A stretch of 64,000 bases of DNA from Clostridium sp. CAG:1000. GTDB taxonomy: Bacteria; Bacillota_I; Bacilli_A; RF39; UBA660. The notes beneath the pieces were generated by a model. The model worked only from the letters and a program-made list of their open reading frames with translations. It did no database searches and was not told the origin of the DNA. Of the stretch, positions 1-9,077 are shown piece after piece. The position numbers were made by a program, and so were the translations under genes. Location of the stretch: assembly GCA_000436975.1 (NCBI GenBank), contig HG000339.1, forward strand, positions 23,238-87,237, read 5' to 3'. Each line of letters starts with the position of its first letter. Positions within the stretch are counted from its first letter, which is position 1.

Positions 1-432
1 TTTAGAAAATACAAGTCTTAATTTGGAAGGTTTATATACAACAACCATATAGCCCTTCCATTTGCTTCCACTTATATTTACAAGTTTATATATATCATTA
101 TTTTTATCTCTTTTTAGTACTTGCTCTTCATAAATACTTTCATAAGTACCAGTATCCAAAACAGGTTTAGTATTAATTTTACTAATGTCAGTAGGGCTGT
201 CAGATTCAATTATCTTGTTGTTAGCAAGTATCTTTTCTACCATTTCCTCACTATATAAAACATAGGCAAAATATTTATGATTCATAGTTGTCATCGCGGT
301 AGTAACTAAATAGTCTCTAAAGAATGAAAACGGACCATATGCCAAAAAGAAGCAGATAAGAACTATAACATCTACTATTATTAAAGCAATACTAAATTTA
401 CTATTTTTACTACTCTTACTTTTTTTAGCCAT
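1..432 (-). CDS. Phosphodiester glycosidase (NAGPA/DUF2233) family protein, C-terminal part outside window
   Basis: The reading frame starts at the ATG complementary to 430-432 and runs off the left edge, so about 144 residues are visible. A lysine/serine-rich start is followed by one membrane segment (about residues 13-32, SIALIIVDVIVLICFFLAYG), which suggests an anchored extracytoplasmic protein. The last visible part, KGYMVVVYKPSRLRLVFSK, matches the opening strand of NAGPA-type phosphodiester glycosidase domains. The catalytic part is outside the window. The start overlaps the end of the 455-residue gene by 8 nt, so the two are translated together as the distal end of the CotH operon. Members of this family often sit with CotH/VTC clusters and are thought to act on surface glycans; the substrate is unknown. 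Confidence 0.72.
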   Translation of the reverse strand, partial: MAKKSKSSKNSKFSIALIIVDVIVLICFFLAYGPFSFFRDYLVTTAMTTMNHKYFAYVLYSEEMVEKILANNKIIESDSPTDISKINTKPVLDTGTYESIYEEQVLKRDKNNDIYKLVNISGSKWKGYMVVVYKPSKLRLVFSK

Positions 433-1792
433 TATTCTCTCCTAATACAAATGGACTCTTTTCACTTCCATCTCCAGATAATATATCAAGACTACTTTTT
501 AAATATAAACAAGGCCTTAAATTATACGTTGATGTTACTAAGTCTCCATAAAAGTTTCCCTCTGCGCTAATTACATCTATTGATTTATTATCGCCGATAC
601 CTTTACTTAATAGGAAAACATTTTTAACATCATTTATATACATATCTCCTAGGGAAAGCATGCCCACGTTAGCATTTAATACAGTTTTATAAGCATCAAG
701 AAAACTTAGTGTTTCTGTGTTTAACTCCCCTACAGGCCATGAACTCTTAACGATATACTTATTATTTTTAAGAGTCTTATAATAATTATTATTTAAATAA
801 TATCCTACATTATCTTTATTTAAAGAATAAGTGTTATTAGAACCAAACTTCTTAGCCACAATCTTTCCATTTTCTTTTATAGCTTCGCTTTGAGCTATTT
901 TAATTTTACCATTTTCTATTCCAATAACTTTAAAGCTAGTATTGGAATATTTAACAAATGATCCCACATAGACATCCGATAATTTTTTAATGTCATGGCT
1001 TTCTATTTTATATGGATTTTCTTTAGTACCATTACCACTTATTATCTCACTACTACCAGAAAATGTTATAACTGCTCTTACTCCTAATGCTTTTCTATTA
1101 GTATTATCAAGTGCAATCTCCCCACTGCTGGTAACATAATAGTTAGAATTATTATTATCAACGGTACTTAAGAAATAAGAGTCTTTAATATTTAAGAAAC
1201 TTTCTTTACCACCAGAAACATAATAATCATATAATGATAAAATACCAATCTTATGTTTTTCATTCGCTTTATCACAAGTTATTTTAGTTAAATCATCTAT
1301 TTTGTCATCACACATAGATGTATTTATTAACAAACTATCACTGTTAAATAAATTATTCTCAAATATACCACTATTTTTAATAGCTGATTTATTTAACCAC
1401 GTATTAATATTAGAAAGAGAAAAACCATTTTTCAAATTTCCATACATAATCGTTAAACTACTATCTGATACAGCCTTAATTTTATTATCTTTATCAACAG
1501 ATAGAATTCTAAATAATATACCAGAATATTCTAAATAGTTATCGTTAGTATTTCCCTTGAACGTATATGTCTTAGTATCATCATCATAAACAAGACCATT
1601 ATTTATATCAACATAACTTCTTTTTTTAATAATGCTATCTACAATCAAATTAGATTCATCAACCGTATTATGTTCTTTATTATAATAAATAATTAGTCTG
1701 GTAACATAAAATATAACAATAATAAATAACACTAATATATTTAGTGCTACTAATACGGGTGTAATTTTAAGTCTCTTTCTAGTCTTAGCCAT
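425..1792 (-). CDS. Membrane-anchored extracellular protein with two tandem repeats, function unknown
   Basis: There are 455 residues with a basic N-terminus and one membrane helix (about residues 14-35); the rest is predicted outside the cell. Two related halves of about 190 residues are visible. Each ends in the pattern (L/V)R(A/P)xxxxxSxxxxISGxGxxxxPxxx, once as SGNGTKENPYKIE near residue 260 and once as SGDGSEKSPFVLGE at the C-terminus. Each half carries a Gly/Leu/Tyr-rich segment, GILSLYDYYV or GMLSLGDMYI. I recognise no catalytic motif. It lies between the DUF4956 gene and the glycosidase gene in the CotH operon with an 11-nt upstream gap and a GGAAG ribosome site, so a role in the same surface structure is likely. 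Confidence 0.6.
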   Translation of the reverse strand: MAKTRKRLKITPVLVALNILVLFIIVIFYVTRLIIYYNKEHNTVDESNLIVDSIIKKRSYVDINNGLVYDDDTKTYTFKGNTNDNYLEYSGILFRILSVDKDNKIKAVSDSSLTIMYGNLKNGFSLSNINTWLNKSAIKNSGIFENNLFNSDSLLINTSMCDDKIDDLTKITCDKANEKHKIGILSLYDYYVSGGKESFLNIKDSYFLSTVDNNNSNYYVTSSGEIALDNTNRKALGVRAVITFSGSSEIISGNGTKENPYKIESHDIKKLSDVYVGSFVKYSNTSFKVIGIENGKIKIAQSEAIKENGKIVAKKFGSNNTYSLNKDNVGYYLNNNYYKTLKNNKYIVKSSWPVGELNTETLSFLDAYKTVLNANVGMLSLGDMYINDVKNVFLLSKGIGDNKSIDVISAEGNFYGDLVTSTYNLRPCLYLKSSLDILSGDGSEKSPFVLGENNG

Positions 1793-1803
1793 TATAATAC
1801 TTC

Positions 1804-2487
1804 CTAATCTCCAAAATCATTTTGATATGCTATTAAACTAGCATTAATAAGCCCATCAACATTACTAAATTGATCAACCATTTTTGTTTCAATATCACCA
1901 TTTTTATCTTTAACATCAACTTCTAATGATAATTCAACTTTACCACCGAATATAGATTTACTTCTAACTTTAAACTTCTTGATATTTTTTAATTTTCGCA
2001 TAACATCATTATGAGCACTTGCCTCATATTTAAGAACCAATAAATATCTACTAGCAGTTTTGAAACCCATTAAATAACTAGCAAAATATAAAATACCTAT
2101 TCCTAATGAAGCTGCCAAAGCAGGAATATATAAACCAGCACCAGCCATTATTCCGGCAGCTATTCCCCAGAACATAAATCCAGTATCAACAGGCTCTTTA
2201 ACAGCAGTTCTAAATCTTACAATAGATAAAGCACCTACCATACCTAAAGATAAAGAGATGTTAGAACTAATTGTTCTTATGATAATTGAAGTTACCATAC
2301 AAAGCATCAATATACATAATGAAAATGCTTTTGAATAAACAACCCCTGTATAAGTCTTCTTATAAACATAGATTATAAATAACCCAATTACAAATGCCAC
2401 CAGTAGAGATAAAAGTATACTTCCCACAGATATAGTTCCTGTAAAATTTTCCAAAACAGATTTTTTAATAGTATCAACTACACTCAT
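1804..2487 (-). CDS. DUF4956 family membrane protein
   Basis: There are 227 residues with four or five predicted membrane segments in the first 150, then a soluble C-terminal domain. The central motif GALSIVRFRTAVKEP is the signature stretch of DUF4956 proteins. The family has no proven biochemical activity but is repeatedly found next to VTC-domain and CotH genes, as here. The gene is 12 nt after the VTC gene and 11 nt before the repeat protein gene. I infer a membrane partner of the VTC/CotH proteins. Confidence 0.8.
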   Translation of the reverse strand: MSVVDTIKKSVLENFTGTISVGSILLSLLVAFVIGLFIIYVYKKTYTGVVYSKAFSLCILMLCMVTSIIIRTISSNISLSLGMVGALSIVRFRTAVKEPVDTGFMFWGIAAGIMAGAGLYIPALAASLGIGILYFASYLMGFKTASRYLLVLKYEASAHNDVMRKLKNIKKFKVRSKSIFGGKVELSLEVDVKDKNGDIETKMVDQFSNVDGLINASLIAYQNDFGD

Positions 2488-2499
2488 TTAATTCACTCC

Positions 2500-3183
2500 T
2501 CACTTAATACTTCTACATATAGCAAACTTACTCACAGCCTCTCGAACCGACGGAACTGTACTTAATATATTTGCTATATGAGAAGGTAATACCTCATTAT
2601 ATTTAACTTCCAATACTTGTTTATCATTTTCAATAACCCTATATGTTGGACTTTTATCATCAAACAAATCATAATTATAAAGTCCGCTTTTAATGTTAGA
2701 ATCAAATGTAATTCTAACATCACTTACCGGATAAATAAATGCTACTCTATTATATTCAACTATAATAGATGGAAGTAATCCCTTTAGTTTAATATCATTT
2801 AGAAATTCTTCAAGTAATCCTTCAGGATTTTTAATCTCATTTATTTTACCATTTAATATTTTACTATATATGCCTTTTGAAATCAACATCTGTTCCTTAG
2901 AAGTTAAATTATTATGCTTCATTTTTTTCTCAAGTCTTATAAAATTATCATCATCATTATATGTTCTAATTCTGAACTTCTTCCTATACAAAACACCATC
3001 AAGTTTTTCGTAATAAGAGTTAGAATTTATGTCATCAAAATATAAGCTTTTAATAACATATGATCCATCAGATAAAGCATTTTTATCCTTATCTAATATT
3101 AATGATAACTGACTTTTTAAAACCTCAGCACACCCATTAGATATTTTAAATTTTAACTCATGCCTATATTTATATTTTTTCAC
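2500..3183 (-). CDS. VTC (polyphosphate polymerase) domain-containing protein
   Basis: At 227 residues this is about the size of a lone VTC domain. The tunnel-fold signatures are visible: YRHELKF at the start, YVIKSLYFDD, KFRIRTYN, FIRLEKKMK, VEYNRVAF, VRITFDSNI and LEVKYNEVLP. These basic and acidic strands line the catalytic tunnel in the eukaryotic Vtc4 polyphosphate polymerase. Activity of short bacterial forms beside CotH is not established. The gene overlaps the CotH gene by 4 nt, indicating translational coupling. Confidence 0.85.
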   Translation of the reverse strand: MKKYKYRHELKFKISNGCAEVLKSQLSLILDKDKNALSDGSYVIKSLYFDDINSNSYYEKLDGVLYRKKFRIRTYNDDDNFIRLEKKMKHNNLTSKEQMLISKGIYSKILNGKINEIKNPEGLLEEFLNDIKLKGLLPSIIVEYNRVAFIYPVSDVRITFDSNIKSGLYNYDLFDDKSPTYRVIENDKQVLEVKYNEVLPSHIANILSTVPSVREAVSKFAICRSIK

Positions 3184-6092
3184 TTAACATCACCAAAATA
3201 CTTATTCATATCACTATTAGAAAGGCCAAAAAATGATTTGGCTTGACTTACCATATATTTATTTCTCTTACGAGCAAAATTTTTCATTGAACTAACATTA
3301 CTTTTCCACTCGTCATAAGAAGCAACATTCCATCTACTCAAGTTTCTCTTAATTTCATCCTCACTAATCTCATTAATTACTGAATCTATTTTCTTTATAA
3401 CGTTATCACTATTCCATGTGTTTTTAAGATTATATGAAAGTCTTTCAACAAATGTCTTCTTAAACTCACTACTTTTTAATAAATTTCTAAGAAGAGTTGT
3501 CGGAAAATTTCCATATCCAATACCTGAAGGTGTAGTATAATATTTATAATAATTAACATCCACATTATAAAATGCAGAGTCTAAATCATAATATATAAAT
3601 TTCCATTTTCCAGAATCAACTAACGGATTAGAAAAATATCTCATATTTACTATATCATAGTTAGATGGCCATATTTCAGAAATCCAGAAATCACAATAAC
3701 CCACTATATCTATTTGCTCTTTGATTTTATTATAATTTTTCACATCACTAAGAGTGTTGCTATTAGTGAAACTGACCATTTTATTATATTTAGTATTTGT
3801 ACCTATTTTAACCTCTCCATCTATTCTTAATAAATCAGTGTTTTCTTTTGTTGCTTTAACATTATAATGATTTGATATAAAAGATTCATCTACCTTTTCT
3901 CTTATAAAATATAATCCCCAATATTCACCATTCAGATATAAAGCAACTGGTTTATATGCTTGAACATCAACATCAGTATATTCACCAACTAAAGATGTCG
4001 CAACTATATCTCTAATCAATGTTTTTTTTGACCATTCAAATTCATCTTGACTGCCGGTTCTTAATACCAATGAATCAAATACAGAACTGTCTACAGTATC
4101 AAATACCTTATATTTTAAACTTCCTTCTCCATATTTTTTCTTAAATTTTATTTCATAACTTTTCTTCTTATAACTTCTAGTAGACCCACCAAAAAGTTTT
4201 AACCCAGCACCAATAGAAAATCCAGTACCCTCAGAATCAAAGTACTCAACAAAGCAAGGCTCGATTACACTACTATTTAAGGCTGTATGAGTATTGACAT
4301 TTGAGAGTGCTTTTTTATCAATAGAAATAGACATTACATTTATTTTATGATTCTCATTCAATATATAAGAATATGTATTAGTCTTACTTTGAAGTTTTCC
4401 ATTATCTTTACTCATAGTTCTTAAAACAGTAGTCTTCTTTATAGTTAGAGGACTACTGTATACTTTTGAAGAAGTTGTTGGAACTGAACCATCTAATGTG
4501 TAATAAATTTTATCTCCACCAGTTAATGCAACCTCAATAGAATCTGTTTTATTATATACACCACTTTTCTTATTAGCGGTTGGTAAATAAGATATGCTCA
4601 TCGTACCATTTGAATTTTTTGCTTTTGGTGTTGGCTTACTAAAATAATATATACCATCATCACTTTTACCAATTGAATATCCTGAAGGCACTTCTGATAT
4701 GAATAAAGTATCAATTATTTTTCTGTCTTTTGTTAGATATAAACTTTCTACACTTGATAATTTAAACGGAGCGTGTACATAAGAATCATTACTAAGATTT
4801 GTTTCGCCAGATGCCATTACTATATAGTACTCACCTTTTTTTAGTTCAATTTTAGGTAATTTAAATTCACAAATTGAATTAATACTTGTAGTTAAACAAT
4901 AATCACTTAATTTAATAGTTTTATTGCTATTATTATATAACTCAATCCAATCATAATAATTTCCACCATTTTGAGGTAAATATTCATAATTAGAATTCAT
5001 TGCTTCGTTTATAATTAAATCTTTTGGCGCTTTAATATATTCACTTTGAAATTTCATTTGTCCATCTACTGTATTAGGATATCCCGGTGTAATGCTAGAA
5101 CTTTGTGCAAAACCATTTTCTGTTCTAACATACGCCATACCATTTCCTAAATTATTGTATTCTACTCTATCAATTACTTTACCTTTATTATTTGAGAGTA
5201 CTGCATAACCATTTTTACTCTTTAGTTTAAATCCTGTACTTAGTTCACCTTTTTTGCTACTAGTACCACTAGTATAAATAACTAATGTTTCACCAGAAGT
5301 TATTACTCTATTTGGAAATTGCCATTTAAAGCTACAATCAACATCATTTGATAAACTATAATTTTCCAAATTAATACTTTTATTTGATACGTTTATTATT
5401 TCAATATAACCACTGTATTCACCATTTTTATTTTTAAAATTTCCTTTATTATTAGCAAGTATCTCATTTATTTTTAAATCAGAGTCCCCCTCTGCCATTA
5501 ATGATTTAAGAAATTCTTTATGTCCCTTTAAGTTATTAGTAAAACCAGGTGTTGGATTTTCTATTACCCATAGCCCATTTTCATCTCTTGCCATTACACT
5601 TCCGGAATCAAGAGAAACAGTTTTAACAGCATCTATTACTTTACCATTTGGTCTAAATAATGAAACAACTTCTCCGCCGCTAGATTTAAGTTTAAATGAT
5701 GCGTTTAATCCATCTAATTTCTTACCACTTAAAAATACAACAATATATGATTTTGCCTTAATAGTTGTTTTAGGAAATATCCATTTAACTTTATTATTTT
5801 CATCCCCAAGACCATAATCCTTAAGTTCAATATCTTTATCACTACCATTATATAATTCTAAATAGTCATATATGCCGCCATCAAAAGATGCTATTGTTCC
5901 ATTGTTCCCAGTCATTATCTCATTAATAACGAGAGACTTAACCGATGTCTCTTTATTATCTAGTTCTTTCTTTTCAAGAGAATTACTATTTTTATCTTTA
6001 AATATACCAAGTAATATAAAAATGACTAATAAAAGCCCACTAATTACAAAAAATGATATGTTATTTTTAAATTTCTTAACATTAAATTTCAT
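3180..6092 (-). CDS. CotH kinase family protein with three lamin-tail domains and a chitobiase C-like domain
   Basis: There are 970 residues. An N-terminal membrane helix (about 13-31) precedes three lamin-tail (LTD) beta domains at about 52-185, 205-340 and 357-490, each opening with INE(I/A)(M/L) and carrying a YxE(L/I)(Y/I)N core. A chitobiase C-terminal-type domain at about 508-575 has the YYTLDGSVPT signature. The CotH kinase fold spans about 585-915, with RSYKKKSYEIKFKKKYG, LVLRTGSQDEF, LYLNGEYWGLYFIREKVDE and the metal-binding YYDLDSAFYN near 834-843. CotH proteins phosphorylate proteins or glycans. The extracytoplasmic LTD array suggests attachment to a surface polymer. It is first in the operon; the AGGAG site lies in a hairpin (AAACTC...GAGTTT) just before ATG. 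Confidence 0.88.
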   Translation of the reverse strand: MKFNVKKFKNNISFFVISGLLLVIFILLGIFKDKNSNSLEKKELDNKETSVKSLVINEIMTGNNGTIASFDGGIYDYLELYNGSDKDIELKDYGLGDENNKVKWIFPKTTIKAKSYIVVFLSGKKLDGLNASFKLKSSGGEVVSLFRPNGKVIDAVKTVSLDSGSVMARDENGLWVIENPTPGFTNNLKGHKEFLKSLMAEGDSDLKINEILANNKGNFKNKNGEYSGYIEIINVSNKSINLENYSLSNDVDCSFKWQFPNRVITSGETLVIYTSGTSSKKGELSTGFKLKSKNGYAVLSNNKGKVIDRVEYNNLGNGMAYVRTENGFAQSSSITPGYPNTVDGQMKFQSEYIKAPKDLIINEAMNSNYEYLPQNGGNYYDWIELYNNSNKTIKLSDYCLTTSINSICEFKLPKIELKKGEYYIVMASGETNLSNDSYVHAPFKLSSVESLYLTKDRKIIDTLFISEVPSGYSIGKSDDGIYYFSKPTPKAKNSNGTMSISYLPTANKKSGVYNKTDSIEVALTGGDKIYYTLDGSVPTTSSKVYSSPLTIKKTTVLRTMSKDNGKLQSKTNTYSYILNENHKINVMSISIDKKALSNVNTHTALNSSVIEPCFVEYFDSEGTGFSIGAGLKLFGGSTRSYKKKSYEIKFKKKYGEGSLKYKVFDTVDSSVFDSLVLRTGSQDEFEWSKKTLIRDIVATSLVGEYTDVDVQAYKPVALYLNGEYWGLYFIREKVDESFISNHYNVKATKENTDLLRIDGEVKIGTNTKYNKMVSFTNSNTLSDVKNYNKIKEQIDIVGYCDFWISEIWPSNYDIVNMRYFSNPLVDSGKWKFIYYDLDSAFYNVDVNYYKYYTTPSGIGYGNFPTTLLRNLLKSSEFKKTFVERLSYNLKNTWNSDNVIKKIDSVINEISEDEIKRNLSRWNVASYDEWKSNVSSMKNFARKRNKYMVSQAKSFFGLSNSDMNKYFGDVK

Positions 6093-6172
6093 AATAAAAC
6101 TCCTATTATAATTATATAATAATAAGAGTTTCTTTTCTATAAAATTTTGTATATATTTTAAAACTTTACACT

Positions 6173-7975
6173 CTATTCAACAGTTACAGATTTAGCAAGA
6201 TTTCTCGGTTTATCAATATCACATTTTCTTAGCTTAGCAACTTCATACGAAAGTAATTGACATGAAACCATAAGAAGTAAATTTTGAACATATTCACTAG
6301 TTAATGGAATAACTATTTCGTAATCAGCAACATTTTTTTCAATATTTATGGATTCTTTTCTTATTATGATAATTTTTGCCTTACGACTTTTTGCTTCAAG
6401 AACATTGCTCAAAGTCTTTTCATATACTGAAAATTCTGTCATAAGTGCTATTACTGGAGTATTCTTTGATAATAAAGCTATGGGACCATGTTTAAGCTCA
6501 CCAGCAGCAAAGCACTCGCTGTGTATATATGATATTTCTTTTAATTTTAAACTTGCTTCATAACAACTATATATATCTATACCACGACCAATGTAATATA
6601 TATCATCAGATTTATATATTGCTTTAGCTATAATTTTGTAATTAGGATTTTCTATAACTTTTTTTATTAATTGAGGTAATTTCTTAAACTCTTCAAATAT
6701 TCTAAGAACCTCATCTTTTTTAATAATTCTTTTAGAGTACATATATTTTAACATAAGCAAACTACATAAATAACTTTGAGCAAAATATCCTTTAGTAGTC
6801 GCAACACATATCTCAGGACCAGCGAGCATAGGCATTACATATTTAGCTTCTCTTGCTATTGTAGAAGACACCACATTTACTATTGCTAATGTATCTATAC
6901 ATTTACTATTACACATTCTAAGAACAGCAAGAGTATCAGCAGTCTCACCACTCTGTGATATTAATACAACTAAAACATCTTTATCAAAATAATGATTAGT
7001 ATATCTATATTCACTAGCTACATAACAATTAACATAAAAATCTTTTGATGAACAATATTTATCAGCAAAATATTTAGCAACTAATGATGCATTATAAGCA
7101 CTACCACATGCTACGAAATCTATTCTTTTGTATTTAGTTAAATCAATAACTAAATCAGAAAATTTATCATTAGGAATATACTTAGAATATAATTTTTTAG
7201 CAAGTTCTTCTTGCTCATTAATTTCTTTAAGCATATAGTGGTCATAACCATTTTTATTAGCAGTTTCCCTATCCCAACTAGCTGTTTCTATTTTCTTCTT
7301 TATTATTACACCATCATAATAAATATTAAAGTCTTTATCAGCTTCAACTATTTCGTTATCATCTAAATATATATATTTATTTGTATAATCTATTATTGCA
7401 CTTATATCGCTAGCAATAAAATGTTCTTTAGAACCTATGCCTAATACTAAAGGGGCATCTTTTCTAACGCCATATATTTTAGATACACCCTCAAAAATAA
7501 CACCAATCGCATAACTTCCTTTTAATTTATGAATTGCTTTATCAATTGCTTCAACTGGGTTAGTTCCATCATAAAATGAATCTATTAATGCAGCAATCCT
7601 TTCACTATCAGTATCTGATTTAAAAGAATACTTGCTCTTTAGTTCTCTTTCTATTTCTTTATAATTTTCAATTATTCCGTTGTGTACAACACTTACTTTG
7701 TTAACAACTTGTGGATGTGCATTTAATTCACTAACTTCACCATGAGTTGCCCATCTTGTATGGCCTATACCACACGTAGAGTTATTTAAATCAATCTTTT
7801 TTAATTTCTTTTTTAAATTCTCAATTTTACCAACAGATTTAACTGTTCTTATCTTATTATTATCAAGTACACTAATACCTGCAGAATCATATCCACGGTA
7901 TTCTACACACTCAAGTCCATGTATTATTACACTACCTATATTCTTCTTTCCAACATAACCTATTATTCCACACAT
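6173..7975 (-). CDS. glmS: Glutamine-fructose-6-phosphate aminotransferase (isomerizing)
   Basis: It makes glucosamine-6-phosphate for cell wall synthesis. I chose the start at MCGIIGYVG because Cys-1 must be the N-terminal nucleophile and AAGGAG precedes this ATG; the frame extends ten codons upstream, but that extension would block maturation. The glutaminase domain is N-terminal, with HTRWATHG, HNGIIENY and the YRGYDSAG motif. Two SIS isomerase domains follow, with ISQSGETADT, E(C)FAAGELKHGP and the C-terminal PRNLAKSVTVE. The mature length is about 600 residues, normal for the family. It lies downstream of gap on the same strand. No glmS ribozyme is visible in the 95-nt gap. Confidence 0.97.
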   Translation of the reverse strand: MCGIIGYVGKKNIGSVIIHGLECVEYRGYDSAGISVLDNNKIRTVKSVGKIENLKKKLKKIDLNNSTCGIGHTRWATHGEVSELNAHPQVVNKVSVVHNGIIENYKEIERELKSKYSFKSDTDSERIAALIDSFYDGTNPVEAIDKAIHKLKGSYAIGVIFEGVSKIYGVRKDAPLVLGIGSKEHFIASDISAIIDYTNKYIYLDDNEIVEADKDFNIYYDGVIIKKKIETASWDRETANKNGYDHYMLKEINEQEELAKKLYSKYIPNDKFSDLVIDLTKYKRIDFVACGSAYNASLVAKYFADKYCSSKDFYVNCYVASEYRYTNHYFDKDVLVVLISQSGETADTLAVLRMCNSKCIDTLAIVNVVSSTIAREAKYVMPMLAGPEICVATTKGYFAQSYLCSLLMLKYMYSKRIIKKDEVLRIFEEFKKLPQLIKKVIENPNYKIIAKAIYKSDDIYYIGRGIDIYSCYEASLKLKEISYIHSECFAAGELKHGPIALLSKNTPVIALMTEFSVYEKTLSNVLEAKSRKAKIIIIRKESINIEKNVADYEIVIPLTSEYVQNLLLMVSCQLLSYEVAKLRKCDIDKPRNLAKSVTVE

Positions 7976-8054
7976 ATAATTCTCCTTATATAAATTATAA
8001 AACATTAAAATAATTATTTCAGCAAATTGGACATAATTTTACATAGCAAAATAA

Positions 8055-8072
8055 AAGAACAATATTGTTCTT
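8055..8072. terminator. Weak AT-rich hairpin between gap and glmS
   Basis: A perfect inverted repeat (AAGAACAA / TTGTTCTT) overlaps the gap stop codon and is followed on the minus strand by TTATTTT. The short loop and low GC make it a weak or partial terminator, which would let some transcripts reach glmS. Confidence 0.35.
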
Positions 8073-9066
8073 ACATAAATAACTTCATTGTTCTTATCAT
8101 TTGAGCGGTGTATCCTACTTCATTATCATACCACGCAACGACTTTTAATAATTGTTTTCCATCACTTTCAACTATGTTAGTTAACAACCCATCAACAGTC
8201 GCACCAACCTCTTCACCAATAATATCACAACTAACAATGGGATCTTCAGTATATTTTAAGCACTTGCTTTGATTAGATTTAAACATATTATTAACAGATT
8301 CTTTAGTAACAGACTTTTCAAGTTCTAAAGTAACATCTATAACACTACCGTCTCCTACAGGAACTCTAAACGCAAGACCATCCATCTTTCCTTTTAAACT
8401 TGGAATCACTTTACCAATTTGAGATGCTGCTCCTGTTGATGTAGGTATAATATTTAAAGATGCTGCTCTACCACGTCTTGCCATAATACCTTTTTTATGA
8501 GGAATATCTAATGTTTCTTGATCATTTGTAATAGCATGTACAGTTGTCATAAATCCTTCTTTGATTATAAATTTATCATTTATTAATTTAAGTACTGGTG
8601 CAAGACAATTAGTCGTACAACTAGCCGCGCTTATAACTTCATCAGATTTATTTAAAATGTTGTGATTAACACCATATACTATAGTTTTAACTTCATCCTT
8701 AGCAGGAGCACTTATAATAACATGCTTAGCCCCAGCATCTAAATGAGCTTTGCATTTTTCTTTTGATGTAAACACACCTGTACATTCAAGAACTATATCA
8801 ACACCTAATGCTTTCCATGGAAGTTTAGAAGGATCCATCTCAGCAAATACTTTGATTTTCTTATTTTTAACTATTAATTCATCAGAATCAAATGATATTT
8901 TACTTTTATTTGTTCTATGAACTGAATCATATTTATAAAGATATGCAAGTTGTACTGGATCAGTTAAATCATTAATTGCTACTACTTCTATATCCTTATC
9001 ATTTTCTAATAATCTAAGTGCTGTTCTTCCTATTCTACCAAAACCATTAATTGCTACTCTTAACAT
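8071..9066 (-). CDS. gap: Glyceraldehyde-3-phosphate dehydrogenase, type I
   Basis: A glycolytic oxidoreductase of 331 residues. NGFGRIGR at 7-14 is the dinucleotide-binding loop and the acidic INDLTD (about 31-36) fits NAD preference. SAASCTTNC places the catalytic cysteine at 150. HAITNDQ, the phosphate-site RAASLNIIPTSTGAA and WYDNEVGY are all present. The ribosome site is TAGGAGATG, 11 nt downstream of the nucleoside kinase gene, so the two may be co-transcribed. Confidence 0.97.
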   Translation of the reverse strand: MLRVAINGFGRIGRTALRLLENDKDIEVVAINDLTDPVQLAYLYKYDSVHRTNKSKISFDSDELIVKNKKIKVFAEMDPSKLPWKALGVDIVLECTGVFTSKEKCKAHLDAGAKHVIISAPAKDEVKTIVYGVNHNILNKSDEVISAASCTTNCLAPVLKLINDKFIIKEGFMTTVHAITNDQETLDIPHKKGIMARRGRAASLNIIPTSTGAASQIGKVIPSLKGKMDGLAFRVPVGDGSVIDVTLELEKSVTKESVNNMFKSNQSKCLKYTEDPIVSCDIIGEEVGATVDGLLTNIVESDGKQLLKVVAWYDNEVGYTAQMIRTMKLFM

Positions 9067-9077
9067 AATTTCATCTC

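Noticed and set aside
7976..8070. Possible glmS ribozyme upstream of glmS
   Set aside because: The gap is only about 95 nt, AT-rich, and shows none of the conserved ribozyme core or pseudoknot pairing.
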